Assembly: GCA_048594375.1 (NCBI GenBank)
Contig: JBMDXK010000012.1
Span: forward strand, 1 to 23,938
Length of the DNA stretch: 23,938 bases
Reading direction: 5' to 3'
From: JBMDXK01 sp048594375
GTDB taxonomy: Bacteria; Pseudomonadota; Alphaproteobacteria; Rhizobiales; Methylopilaceae
Below the pieces are notes generated by a model that worked only from the letters and a program-made list of their open reading frames with translations, did no database searches and had not been told where the DNA came from. This document shows positions 7,561-15,644 of this stretch, one piece after another (position 1 is the first letter of the stretch; each line of letters begins with the position of its first letter). Position numbers and translations under genes: made by a program.

Positions 7561-8262
7561 ATGCGCGTTCTACTAATCGAGGACGATAGCGCGACAGCGC
7601 AGAGCATCGAACTGATGCTTAAGTCTGAAAGTTTTAATGTTTATACCACCGATCTGGGTGAAGAAGGTATCGATCTGGGGAAACTCTACGATTATGATAT
7701 CATCCTTCTGGATCTCAATCTGCCTGACATGTCAGGCTATGAAGTTTTGAAATCACTGCGCGTTTCCAAAATCAAAACGCCAATCCTTATTCTTTCCGGT
7801 CTTGCCGGTATTGAAGATAAGGTGCGTGGCCTTGGTTTTGGTGCAGATGATTATCTGACCAAACCTTTCCATAAAGATGAGCTGGTTGCACGCATTCACG
7901 CCATTGTGCGCCGTTCCAAAGGTCATGCACAGTCTGTCATCCAGACGGGCGATCTGGTTGTGAACCTTGACACCAAAACCGTTGAAGTTGGCGGTGCGCG
8001 CGTTCATCTGACCGGCAAAGAATACCAGATGCTGGAACTGCTCTCCTTGCGTAAAGGCACAACCCTTACCAAAGAAATGTTCCTCAACCATCTTTATGGT
8101 GGCATGGATGAGCCGGAACTGAAAATCATCGACGTGTTTATCTGTAAATTGCGCAAGAAGCTGGCCAATGCCGCGGATGGCAAAAATTACATTGAAACCG
8201 TGTGGGGGCGTGGCTATGTGCTGCGTGAACCTTCAGAAGATGAAGCCCGTATCAGTGCCTGA
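7561..8262 (+). CDS. ctrA: Cell-cycle response regulator CtrA
   Basis: CtrA is the OmpR-family master regulator of the alphaproteobacterial cell cycle. It binds TTAA-N7-TTAA, activates motility and division genes and, in Caulobacter, blocks the origin. The 233-residue protein has the receiver acidic pocket (E7, D8, D9), phospho-acceptor D51 (ILLDLNLPDMSGY), K101 in DDYLTKPF, and a winged-helix domain (about 125-228) with recognition helix KIIDVFICKLRKKL and wing YIETVWGRGYVL. D51 matches the Caulobacter position. The C-terminus ends in ISA, a small hydrophobic tail resembling the ClpXP-recognised Ala-rich tail of Caulobacter CtrA. The start has ggagg ten bases upstream. A strong terminator follows. 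Confidence 0.97.
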   Translation: MRVLLIEDDSATAQSIELMLKSESFNVYTTDLGEEGIDLGKLYDYDIILLDLNLPDMSGYEVLKSLRVSKIKTPILILSGLAGIEDKVRGLGFGADDYLTKPFHKDELVARIHAIVRRSKGHAQSVIQTGDLVVNLDTKTVEVGGARVHLTGKEYQMLELLSLRKGTTLTKEMFLNHLYGGMDEPELKIIDVFICKLRKKLANAADGKNYIETVWGRGYVLREPSEDEARISA

Positions 8263-8310
8263 TCCTAGCCGTTCCTTCGGTTGAAATCTGATAACCTTGC
8301 TTTTAAAAAG

Positions 8311-8337
8311 CCCTGCTAGGAATGGCGGGGTTTTTTT
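8311..8337 (+). terminator. Rho-independent terminator of ctrA
   Basis: ccctgc (8311-8316) and gcgggg (8325-8330) form a six-pair stem (one G-T pair) with loop taggaatg, followed directly by seven T (8331-8337). It lies 49 bases after the ctrA stop. Confidence 0.88.
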
Positions 8338-8380
8338 GCATATTTTTTACTGTGAAATCTTTCCGGGTGGCGCTATAAGG

Positions 8381-8395
8381 TTAATTTTTGGTTAA
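8381..8395 (+). promoter_or_regulatory. Perfect CtrA box TTAA-N7-TTAA
   Basis: ttaa (8381-8384), seven bases tttttgg, ttaa (8392-8395). It ends 24 bases before ATG 8420 and lies beyond the ctrA terminator, so it belongs to the downstream gene. In Caulobacter, activated promoters place the box over the -35 region. The start of transcription would then fall close to the ATG, which has no Shine-Dalgarno, so the mRNA may be leaderless (inference). Confidence 0.65.
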
Positions 8396-8419
8396 CCCTC
8401 AAGTGTGCTTTGATTAGCT

Positions 8420-10267
8420 ATGCGTTCTTCTGGTTCTTCCCGCCGTAATTTGCCGCCAGTTTCAGGCTCTTCCCAACCGTCATCTTCCCGGGCTGCTGCC
8501 AGTGCGCAGCAGCAGGCGTTTGACCAAGCTAAATATGCTCAAATGCAGCAGCAAGCGCCTCTTTCTCCAAATGATTTTGGTTATTTTGGTTCGGGGGATG
8601 GTGCATTTCCTCCACCTCCTGCTGAGCCGCATGGCAATACTGCTTATGGGAATACCCTTTCTTCAAATTACAACGTAGAGCGCCGCGCTCCGATTACTAT
8701 GCAGGATGTGCAGTTTAGCGGTGGATCGCAGGATCTGGAGCCTTATGCGGGTGGCATGGGGGAGTTGTCACAGGATGCGGAAATTGTGCCTTATATGGGA
8801 TCACCAAGCCGCGTATTTGATGATATGGAAATAACGCAAGGGGATGATGGCTTTTTCGATTTTTTGAGTCCTGAAAATCAAACCACAGATTTGGCTGAGT
8901 TTTGGGAGATAGATGACCCATCGGTGAGCGGTGTTCTTTCTGAAGGAGTATTCAGCCATGAAGGAGCCACCTCTTATGGCTTGCCTTCAGATTCTGGGGT
9001 ACACCGTTTTGGCGAAGAAGAAACAGGACAAAGTTCAGGATATAATCGTTTTAACACCAATGATGATGACGCAGATTTTACAGATGTTTCGATAAAATCT
9101 AAGAAAAGTATTTTAAAACTATTAGAAGGTATGACCTCCAAGAGTGAATTTTTAAGGTTTGCAAAACATATAAGAGAGTCCGAAGCAATTCAATTAAAAA
9201 TGGATTTTATTAGCGCCTTAAAAGAATATGAATATAAATCAAAATTTGCCGATCAGGATGGCCAAGTAAACGAAGAAATTGATGTAATTGTCAATAATAT
9301 AAAAAAATATGTAGATTTTATTGAGTTATTAAAAGGCGAACTATTCATACGCGCAAAAAATTATCTACATTCTATGGGTTCAAAACAAATAGCCGATACA
9401 CTCAAAAAATCTAAAGATATAGATGATACTATAAGACTAAATTTTATTATATTTATGAAAGATAGCAGTATAAATCGTCAAAAAACTTTTTATTATGCAC
9501 TTACCAAGCATGACGGTGATGTTTTTGCTAAGAGCACAAATGCCGATTTTCAAGAAAAAATGCAGAAGACTCTTAATGAAATATATAAAAATATTAGCGA
9601 ATTCGATCCTGTTATAAAAGGTAAGGTAGCAAAGGAAGCTGAGGCAAAAAGGAAAGCTGATGAAAAAAGGGAGCTAAGGCAGCAAAAAAAGGAAGCTGAG
9701 GCAGCTGAGGCAGCTGAGGCAGCAAAGGCAGCTGAGGCAGCTGAGGTCGTAAGAAGAGAAAAGGCGGTATTGCAGTCTTATGAGATGGTGCAAAATATAC
9801 TGAAGTCTGTGGAAGAAGTAGGATTAAATAAGTCTCAAAAATTGCTAAGAGGCATAATGCCCGAGGGTATTAATTTGCTTTTGTGGTGGGGAAAGGTAAA
9901 CATAGCTCTCTCGGCTGTTAGATTGAAAGGAAGCAAGCCTATTGCAGAGGCTTTCGTTGCTTCCCAAACAGCCCCTGCGCAGCATCGGGTAGCATTGCTG
10001 GAAAATATTGCAAGCACTGCAAATTATTATAGGCTAATTGTTCAGCGTGCATTTAAAGAAAATTCAAACGCCCGCTATTTTGCAAGCCTAAAAGCAGAAG
10101 ATGAAAATTATCGCGCACAAATAAATGCGGCGCTTGATACAATTATGGATGGCTCTGAGGAGAGAGCACGATATTTTACAGCGGGTTATGTGTATCAGCC
10201 TCAAAATGTTGTCATCGCCGAATCTTCAACACAAGCTTCTCTTGATAAAGGTAAAGGCCGCGCGTAG
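8420..10267 (+). CDS. Hypothetical protein with two RGS-like regions and Ala/Glu coiled coil
   Basis: The 615-residue protein has no signal peptide or membrane segment. Residues 1-225 are rich in Ser, Gln, Pro and Gly and acidic, apparently disordered. Residues about 229-380 start ILKLLEGMTSKSEFLRFAKH, then MDFISALKEYEY, and end KHDGDVFAKS. Residues about 450-570 contain PEGINLLLWW, then IAEAFVASQTAP and ENSNARYFAS. By eye both regions follow the RGS order (F..FL, E-N--FW, I...F, ..NSY-RFL-S). RGS domains act as GTPase activators for G-alpha and are mainly eukaryotic. Between them lies a charged Ala/Glu coiled coil (about 403-445) encoded by repeated gctgaggca. Base composition is mosaic: about half GC before 9050, strongly AT-rich from about 9060 to 9650. 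It starts 24 bases after a CtrA box, without a Shine-Dalgarno. The function is unproven; a secreted effector is one reading. Confidence 0.7.
   Translation: MRSSGSSRRNLPPVSGSSQPSSSRAAASAQQQAFDQAKYAQMQQQAPLSPNDFGYFGSGDGAFPPPPAEPHGNTAYGNTLSSNYNVERRAPITMQDVQFSGGSQDLEPYAGGMGELSQDAEIVPYMGSPSRVFDDMEITQGDDGFFDFLSPENQTTDLAEFWEIDDPSVSGVLSEGVFSHEGATSYGLPSDSGVHRFGEEETGQSSGYNRFNTNDDDADFTDVSIKSKKSILKLLEGMTSKSEFLRFAKHIRESEAIQLKMDFISALKEYEYKSKFADQDGQVNEEIDVIVNNIKKYVDFIELLKGELFIRAKNYLHSMGSKQIADTLKKSKDIDDTIRLNFIIFMKDSSINRQKTFYYALTKHDGDVFAKSTNADFQEKMQKTLNEIYKNISEFDPVIKGKVAKEAEAKRKADEKRELRQQKKEAEAAEAAEAAKAAEAAEVVRREKAVLQSYEMVQNILKSVEEVGLNKSQKLLRGIMPEGINLLLWWGKVNIALSAVRLKGSKPIAEAFVASQTAPAQHRVALLENIASTANYYRLIVQRAFKENSNARYFASLKAEDENYRAQINAALDTIMDGSEERARYFTAGYVYQPQNVVIAESSTQASLDKGKGRA
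9637..9749 (+). repeat. Short in-frame repeats encoding Ala/Glu-rich helix
   Basis: Within the 8420-10267 gene, gaagctgaggca- and gcagctgaggca-type 9- to 12-base units recur, the densest run being at 9691-9747. They encode EAEAAEAAEAAKAAEAAE, likely part of a coiled coil. Such slippage-prone repeats can vary in number between strains. Confidence 0.75.
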
Positions 10268-10332
10268 ATTTGGCCATGAAGCCGCGCTTTGTCATTTGGA
10301 GGAAAAGTGGAAGGAACTTCTGTAATGGAATG

Positions 10333-10360
10333 GAGATCCTTCGCTGCTCTCAGGATGATG
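10333..10360. repeat. Short palindromic repeat, copy 1
   Basis: The sequence gagatcct...ctcaggatgatg has atcct (10336-10340) opposite aggat (10352-10356). It matches 21651-21678 at about 24 of 28 bases. It lies between two convergent genes (stops at 10267 and 10409), where a hairpin could end both transcripts. Similar ATCCT-tcgct-AGGAT elements occur in many bacterial genomes (from memory). Confidence 0.6.
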
Positions 10361-10408
10361 GGATGAGAGATGGATAACAAGCTGAGAGGTGGATATAATC
10401 TCTTCTCT

Positions 10409-12457
10409 TTATCTATCCCGCAGCCAGACGACCGATAACAGGCCAAGGAGAAGGCCAAGGCCAATTAGGCCGCTGAAGGCTGGATAAATATCCAGCCCTG
10501 TAACATGGTAGGCTGTGGAACGCTCAAGGCCAATCCAGCCGTTGCCCTGCGCGCGGGCGTTGTTTTCCACCAGACGCACATCCGGTATGCCTTCTGTAAC
10601 CCGCACCACACTGCCGCCGGTTTTTTCCGCCAGCGCGGCCAAGGTTTGTGTGGTGCTGGTAATATCCCGAAATTCACGCGGATTGGCAGGCCCCACATGC
10701 GCCAAGGCTGTCAGATCGCCGGTGCGCGCATGGTAAAGCCCCATCTCGTTCACATTCAGCGTTGCACCCCACAGGCCGGGGGCGGTTTCGCGCAAGGTGA
10801 CTGTGCGGGTTTCTTCCGAAGGGAAGGTCAACGTCACAGGATCGGTGGTTTCCGCCATGGTTTGCCGCTCAAGCGTGAGTGTGTTGCCTTGCGCTTTCAG
10901 CCGCAATGCCTCTTCTTCCAGATCCGGCTCTTTCATCAGCCAATGGGACAACCGGCGCAACAGATCCACATAAGGCCCGCCGCCTTCATAATTCCGCGCC
11001 CACAGCCATACCTGATCCGACAATAAAATGCCCACACGCCCCTGATCGTATCGGTTCAAAACCAGCAACGGCTTGTCATCCGCGCCGCTCATGATGGTGT
11101 GGCCTTCGCGCACCGTAGTATCCACAATGCGGAACCAGTGACTCCATTGCGGTGCAGCATCGGGGGAGGCAAGCAGGCTGCGGGTTACCGGATGCCGTTG
11201 ACCGGCAGCGGTGATGGCTGGCCGGAAGGCTTTTTCAAGCGTGTTGCCGGAAGGTTCGGCTGACAACACACTGGCCAGTGGCGTTTCATAGACGGTGCCA
11301 GGTGCGGCATAATCTGAGCCAGCCGCAATCAGCATCGCGCCGCCCTTGCGCACATATTGCGCAATATTATCAAAATACAGCATCGGCAAAATGCCTTGCT
11401 GGTTGTAACGATCAAAAATAATCAGATCAAAATCATCTATCCGCGTGGAAAACAGTTCGCGGGTCGGGAATGCAATCAGGGATAGCTGGTTGATGGGCGT
11501 GCCGTCCTGCTTTTCCGGTGGACGCAAAATCGTGAAATGCACCAGATCCACACCCGCATCGGATTTCAGCAGATTGCGCCATGTCCGCTCACCCGCATGG
11601 GGCGCACCTGAGACCAGCAAAACCCGCAGCTTTTCGCGGATACCCTCAATGGTCAAGGCCGCGCGGTTGTTTACGGTACTGAGTTCGCCTTCCACGCTGG
11701 CCGCTTCAATTTCAACGATATTCTGCCCCGCATGGGCAATGGGCATATCATAAAAGGTTTCCACGCCAGGCATCAGGCTCATGCGGGTGATTTCCTCACC
11801 GTTGCGGCGGATGGTAACCGCCACAGGCTGCTTGGGCGTAATCGTATCGGTTTCATCAATCCGAAAACCCAGCTTCTGCTCTTTATCCACAATGCCGAAG
11901 CGTGGCGATAACGTAAGCGTTACCTTGCGGTCACGCTCATCCGGCTTGCCGGTAATCAGCGCATGAAACGGTGCCGGTACGGGTGCTGTGGCGGGAATAT
12001 CATGCACCCGGCCATCGGTCACCATCACCACACCCGCAACCCTGTCAGGCGTTACATCGGAGAGAGCCGTTTGCAAGGCGGCAAAAAGCGGAGTGCCATC
12101 GGTGGCATCGCCGGATTTGGGGGCTTCTACCCAGCGCACTTCCACGCCTTCAAGGCTGCCGAACCGCTCTTCAAGAGCCGTACGCGCCGCATCAGTTTGC
12201 GCCTCGCGGCCATCCAGCTTCTGGCTGGTGCTGCGGTCAATGACTGCTGCAACCACATTCGGCACACTTTCACGCTGCTCCTGCACCAAGGACGGGTTGC
12301 TCAGCGCCAGCAAAAATACCGTCAAGGCCAGAGCGCGGATCAGGCTTCCCCGCTGCCGCGCCAGAATGCCCACACTTATCAAGGCGAGTGCTAAAAGAGC
12401 GCCCACAAGCAGCAGGCTCCACGGAAAATAAGGCGCAAAGGACACTGAAACATGCAT
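10409..12457 (-). CDS. Membrane protein with VWA-like and glutamine-amidotransferase-like domains
   Basis: The 682-residue protein has N-terminal membrane helices at about 12-31 and 38-55, then a VWA-like segment with a MIDAS-type DRSTS (74-78) and MVTDG (145-149). Next comes a long periplasmic or extracellular region with an amidotransferase-like fold (LRVLLVSGAP; FDLIIFDRYN; VRKGGAMLIAAG), and a C-terminal helix (about 655-678) with a short basic tail. It starts 3 bases after the DUF4159 gene stop, so the two are translated as a pair. In many Alphaproteobacteria such a pair lies beside moxR and a DUF58 gene in a MoxR-AAA/VWA system thought to act in envelope assembly or stress. The precise role is unknown. 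It is the last gene of its operon. Confidence 0.8.
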   Translation of the reverse strand: MHVSVSFAPYFPWSLLLVGALLALALISVGILARQRGSLIRALALTVFLLALSNPSLVQEQRESVPNVVAAVIDRSTSQKLDGREAQTDAARTALEERFGSLEGVEVRWVEAPKSGDATDGTPLFAALQTALSDVTPDRVAGVVMVTDGRVHDIPATAPVPAPFHALITGKPDERDRKVTLTLSPRFGIVDKEQKLGFRIDETDTITPKQPVAVTIRRNGEEITRMSLMPGVETFYDMPIAHAGQNIVEIEAASVEGELSTVNNRAALTIEGIREKLRVLLVSGAPHAGERTWRNLLKSDAGVDLVHFTILRPPEKQDGTPINQLSLIAFPTRELFSTRIDDFDLIIFDRYNQQGILPMLYFDNIAQYVRKGGAMLIAAGSDYAAPGTVYETPLASVLSAEPSGNTLEKAFRPAITAAGQRHPVTRSLLASPDAAPQWSHWFRIVDTTVREGHTIMSGADDKPLLVLNRYDQGRVGILLSDQVWLWARNYEGGGPYVDLLRRLSHWLMKEPDLEEEALRLKAQGNTLTLERQTMAETTDPVTLTFPSEETRTVTLRETAPGLWGATLNVNEMGLYHARTGDLTALAHVGPANPREFRDITSTTQTLAALAEKTGGSVVRVTEGIPDVRLVENNARAQGNGWIGLERSTAYHVTGLDIYPAFSGLIGLGLLLGLLSVVWLRDR

Positions 12458-12460
12458 GTG

Positions 12461-15244
12461 CTATTGACCCAACCGTTCAAGCAAGGCGGGTACATGCACC
12501 TGATCGGCCTTGTAATTGCCGGTAAAGGCATACATCACAATATTGATGCCTGTGCGCATGGCCATTTCGCGCCGCTGGAAACCGTTGCCTTCCACCGGCA
12601 GCATGGCTTGTCCGTTGGGGAGAATAGCCCACGCGCCAGCCAAATCATTCGAGGTAATCAGTATGGGCGAAACACCATCGCCCGAACGGGTAAGCTGGGC
12701 TTCTTCATCATCGCTGGGAGGGGGGGCTTCAATCCAGAGCTTGCCTTCTTCATAACGACCCGGAAAAGCGTTGAGCAAATAAAATGTACGGCTCAGAACA
12801 TGCTGCTGCGGCACCACCTGCAATTCAGGAACATCCAATTGGCTGAGCAAGGTGCGCAGGGTTTGGCTTTCCGGTGATGCTCCGCTGAAATTGGCGCCAT
12901 TATCGCGGGTGTCAAAAATAATCGAGCCGCCGTTTTTCATAAACGCATCCACCTTGCGCATGGTTTCCGCAGAGGGAACCGGTGCATTGGCCGAAATCGG
13001 CCAGTAAACCAGCGCGTAAAAAGCAAGCTCGTCTTTTGCCGGATCCAGCCCTACCGGTGTGCCGGGCTCGAAAGCCGTACGCGCAGCCAGCTCCATGCTC
13101 AACCCTTCCAGACCCGCACGGGAAAGCGCGTCCAGCTCTGCATCGCCGGTAAGAATATAGGCAAGGCGGGTGTCGCGTGTGGCTTCAATGGCCGCATGTT
13201 CTTGCTCCGGTGTGGGCTGTTGTGCATGGCCAGAAGGTGGCAGTGCAGTCAGGGCAAGCGCCAACGCCAGCATAAAGCCTATGGCTTGCCGGGGGTTGCG
13301 CAGACGGGAAAAGGCACCATTGAACAACAGCATCACTCCAGTATCTGCCAATAACAGCACAAAAGCCATACCCAATAACCACGGCATGAGCGAAACCGGC
13401 TGAATGGCTGTGAAATGCGCCACTTTCAAGCCGAAGGGCGTCAGATCAAGCCGGGCAAGCCGGGCATCCTGCGGCAGTGTATTGAGTGCAACGCTGTTTT
13501 CAAGGGTGCCGTAAAATCCGGGAGGATTGTCCACGCTGGCCTGTTCCGGTTGCGGCGCAGCAAGGTTGCGAACAGAAGGGGCAGGGGTTTGCAAAATACC
13601 GAAGCCATCCAGTATTTTAAGCGGCGCAAGGATCTGCTGCGCTGTGGTTGTATCCGTCTGAGCGCCGCTATTGACCTGCACGCTGGCAAGACGGTTTACA
13701 TGATCGAGCATATCCACGAACAGACCGGAAAGCGGCAGGTTCGACCATACGGTTTCGGCGCTCACATGAAACAGGACTGTCAGACCCTTGCCATCCTTGC
13801 GCGCGGTAACAAGCGGGGTGCCATCGGTGAGGGATGCCCATGTGCGTTCGGCCAGTTCAGGCGAGGGTTCCGCCAACACCTGCCGGTTAATGCGCACATC
13901 ATCAGGAATCTTTATCCCCCAGAACGGACTGCCTTCGGGAAATTCCGCCAAAGCTTGCGGCGTTGACCACGCCAATGCGCCGCCCAGAGTACGGTCACCC
14001 TGCCGCAAACGCACCGGATTGAGCGCATCATCTTGCTCTGCCGCCACGGTGCGGCTGCCCGCAAAGCGCACCAACACGCCGCCATTGTTGCGCCACGCAA
14101 TCAAGGCCTCGCGCACCGGCTCGGAGAGGGTGGCCACATCCGCAAGAAACAACACGGATATGCCGGATTTTATCAATTGCTCTACGGCTTCGGATGGCGC
14201 GGTGCTGGTTGCTGTTTTAATCTCGGCAATGGGTGCCAAGGCTTTGGAGAGATAATAGCCCGGCGCCGTCAGCGGATGGGTGGCTTCCTGCGTGGAGCCG
14301 GAGACAATACCCACAACGCGGCGGCGGCTGCTGTTATCCAGCAATTGCACACCGCCCGCCGAAGGAGCGGATGCAATGGCAATGCGGGAGATTTCATTGC
14401 GCAGCTCTACCGGCAATGCAAATTGCGCTTCGGCGGCGGTGCTGTTTGAGGCAAAGGTAGCCGTGGTATCCGCTATTCTGCGTCCTTGCTCATCAAACGC
14501 TACCAGCTTGAGGGATTCCAGCTGACCGGATTCCGCACGCAGGACTTTAACGGTGAGTTCTGCCGGGCTGTTGCGGGCGCTCACCAGACCGCGCGCGGTA
14601 AGTTGCGGCACCTGCACTGTGGTGTTTTCAAGCGCAAGTTCTTTCAGCAGACCTGCAAAAGCCTGCGCATCCGCGCTCTCATGGCCATCGGCCAGCCATA
14701 GCACTGTGGTATCGGGATGGTTGCGCAAAAAACCGCGCAGGGCTTCTGTGTGGAGCTGACGCGGTTGCATCATGGCGCGCGGTGCCAACTGCCGCAGTTT
14801 TTCCCGCGCTTGTGCGGGGGTTGTGCTGGATAAAGCCTCACCGGCGGGTGTGTTTATCGTCAATACGGCCACGTTCTGGCGGGTGCTTTCCGCCATGGTG
14901 ATGGCATGGTTGGCGCTGCTGATGCGCGTATCCCAATCCGGTGCTGCTGCCCAGCCATCATCCAGAATAAGCAGGGTGGTGGAGGATGTGCGCTGTTCTG
15001 CAATGCCGGTGGGAGAAAGAACAGGCATGGCAAACGCGGTGATGATTGCGGCGGCCAGTACCAGCCGCAACAGTACCAGCCACCAAGGCATTTGTGCGGG
15101 TGTTTCTTCTGATGCGGCCTCTTGCAGCAAGCGCATGGGCGGGAAATAGACTGTTGTGGGGCGTGGCGGGATGAGGCGCATCAACCACCACAATACCGGC
15201 AGAGCCGCCAGCGCCATCAGCATAAGAGGATAGAGAAATGTCAT
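12461..15244 (-). CDS. BatA/DUF4159 domain membrane protein
   Basis: The 927-residue protein starts with the BatA N-terminal module: helix 3-27 (FLYPLMLMALAALPVLWWLM), then PTTVYFPPMRLLQEA and a second helix about 57-79. The central region (about 80-610) is large and probably periplasmic; at its VWA-like start (LLILDDGWA) the metal-binding DxSxS is not preserved. Helices follow at about 615-640 and 652-670, the second resembling a signal peptide (LALALTALPPSGHAQ). Residues about 689-927 form the DUF4159 domain (RLAYILTGD; MKNGGSIIFDTRDNG; LSRTFYLLNAFPGRY; GINIVMYAFTGNYKADQVH). It is translated with the downstream amidotransferase-like gene. In relatives moxR and DUF58 genes precede it; here the upstream 400 bases carry neither. 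The start ATG overlaps the TGA of a small upstream frame. Confidence 0.88.
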   Translation of the reverse strand: MTFLYPLMLMALAALPVLWWLMRLIPPRPTTVYFPPMRLLQEAASEETPAQMPWWLVLLRLVLAAAIITAFAMPVLSPTGIAEQRTSSTTLLILDDGWAAAPDWDTRISSANHAITMAESTRQNVAVLTINTPAGEALSSTTPAQAREKLRQLAPRAMMQPRQLHTEALRGFLRNHPDTTVLWLADGHESADAQAFAGLLKELALENTTVQVPQLTARGLVSARNSPAELTVKVLRAESGQLESLKLVAFDEQGRRIADTTATFASNSTAAEAQFALPVELRNEISRIAIASAPSAGGVQLLDNSSRRRVVGIVSGSTQEATHPLTAPGYYLSKALAPIAEIKTATSTAPSEAVEQLIKSGISVLFLADVATLSEPVREALIAWRNNGGVLVRFAGSRTVAAEQDDALNPVRLRQGDRTLGGALAWSTPQALAEFPEGSPFWGIKIPDDVRINRQVLAEPSPELAERTWASLTDGTPLVTARKDGKGLTVLFHVSAETVWSNLPLSGLFVDMLDHVNRLASVQVNSGAQTDTTTAQQILAPLKILDGFGILQTPAPSVRNLAAPQPEQASVDNPPGFYGTLENSVALNTLPQDARLARLDLTPFGLKVAHFTAIQPVSLMPWLLGMAFVLLLADTGVMLLFNGAFSRLRNPRQAIGFMLALALALTALPPSGHAQQPTPEQEHAAIEATRDTRLAYILTGDAELDALSRAGLEGLSMELAARTAFEPGTPVGLDPAKDELAFYALVYWPISANAPVPSAETMRKVDAFMKNGGSIIFDTRDNGANFSGASPESQTLRTLLSQLDVPELQVVPQQHVLSRTFYLLNAFPGRYEEGKLWIEAPPPSDDEEAQLTRSGDGVSPILITSNDLAGAWAILPNGQAMLPVEGNGFQRREMAMRTGINIVMYAFTGNYKADQVHVPALLERLGQ

Positions 15245-15267
15245 ATGCCGTATGCGCCTTGTTTCAT
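15241..15267 (-). other. Mini-ORF overlapping the DUF4159 start (ATGA)
   Basis: On the - strand ATG 15267 reads MKQGAYGI and stops at TGA 15243-15241, overlapping the ATG at 15244-15242. The frame is open without a stop back to 15324 (NELKRLSLYARQTYFKELK...). It could be a leader peptide or the 3' tail of a lost upstream gene. I could not match it to MoxR or DUF58 C-termini. Confidence 0.3.
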
Positions 15268-15644
15268 TTTCAATTCTTTAAAATATGTTTGGCGTGCGTA
15301 AAGACTGAGCCGTTTCAATTCGTTCTACACCACAACAATACACCGCTCTGCACGTTCTGTCAGCCCGATGACAAAAGCCATTTTCGGATTTAGTGCTGAT
15401 TGGGGATCAAGATATCCTCTTAAAAAGATACTCAGACAAAATGGTCTTTTAATGGAACGTTGCTGTAAATTAATGTGACAAAAATGTGGTATAGCGCCAA
15501 ATTGGTGATTGCCAAAGCGGGATCAATTTTGCTATCAAAGTTCTTCAACCTTAAATAACTATAAAAATAATGCTTGAAGCTGGAAGTTGATTGCATAACC
15601 CTAATCATTTTGTATTTTTCAGGTGATATTGTAGCGAGCATATC
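15268..15644. other. Non-coding spacer between divergent operons
   Basis: This spacer separates the DUF4159 operon (-) from the ART gene (+) and must hold both promoters. It is AT-rich toward the right. A near CtrA box, TTAA-N7-TAAA, occurs at 15551-15565, but in AT-rich DNA this is weak. No RNA gene or hairpin of note is seen. Confidence 0.4.

Noticed and set aside
15551..15565. CtrA box upstream of the ART gene (TTAA-N7-TAAA)
   Set aside because: It matches seven of eight bases in strongly AT-rich DNA, which is easily expected by chance.
15432..15641. 69-codon minus-strand frame in the spacer before the ART gene
   Set aside because: It is AT-rich, has no ribosome site or similarity, and covers the presumed promoter of the ART gene.
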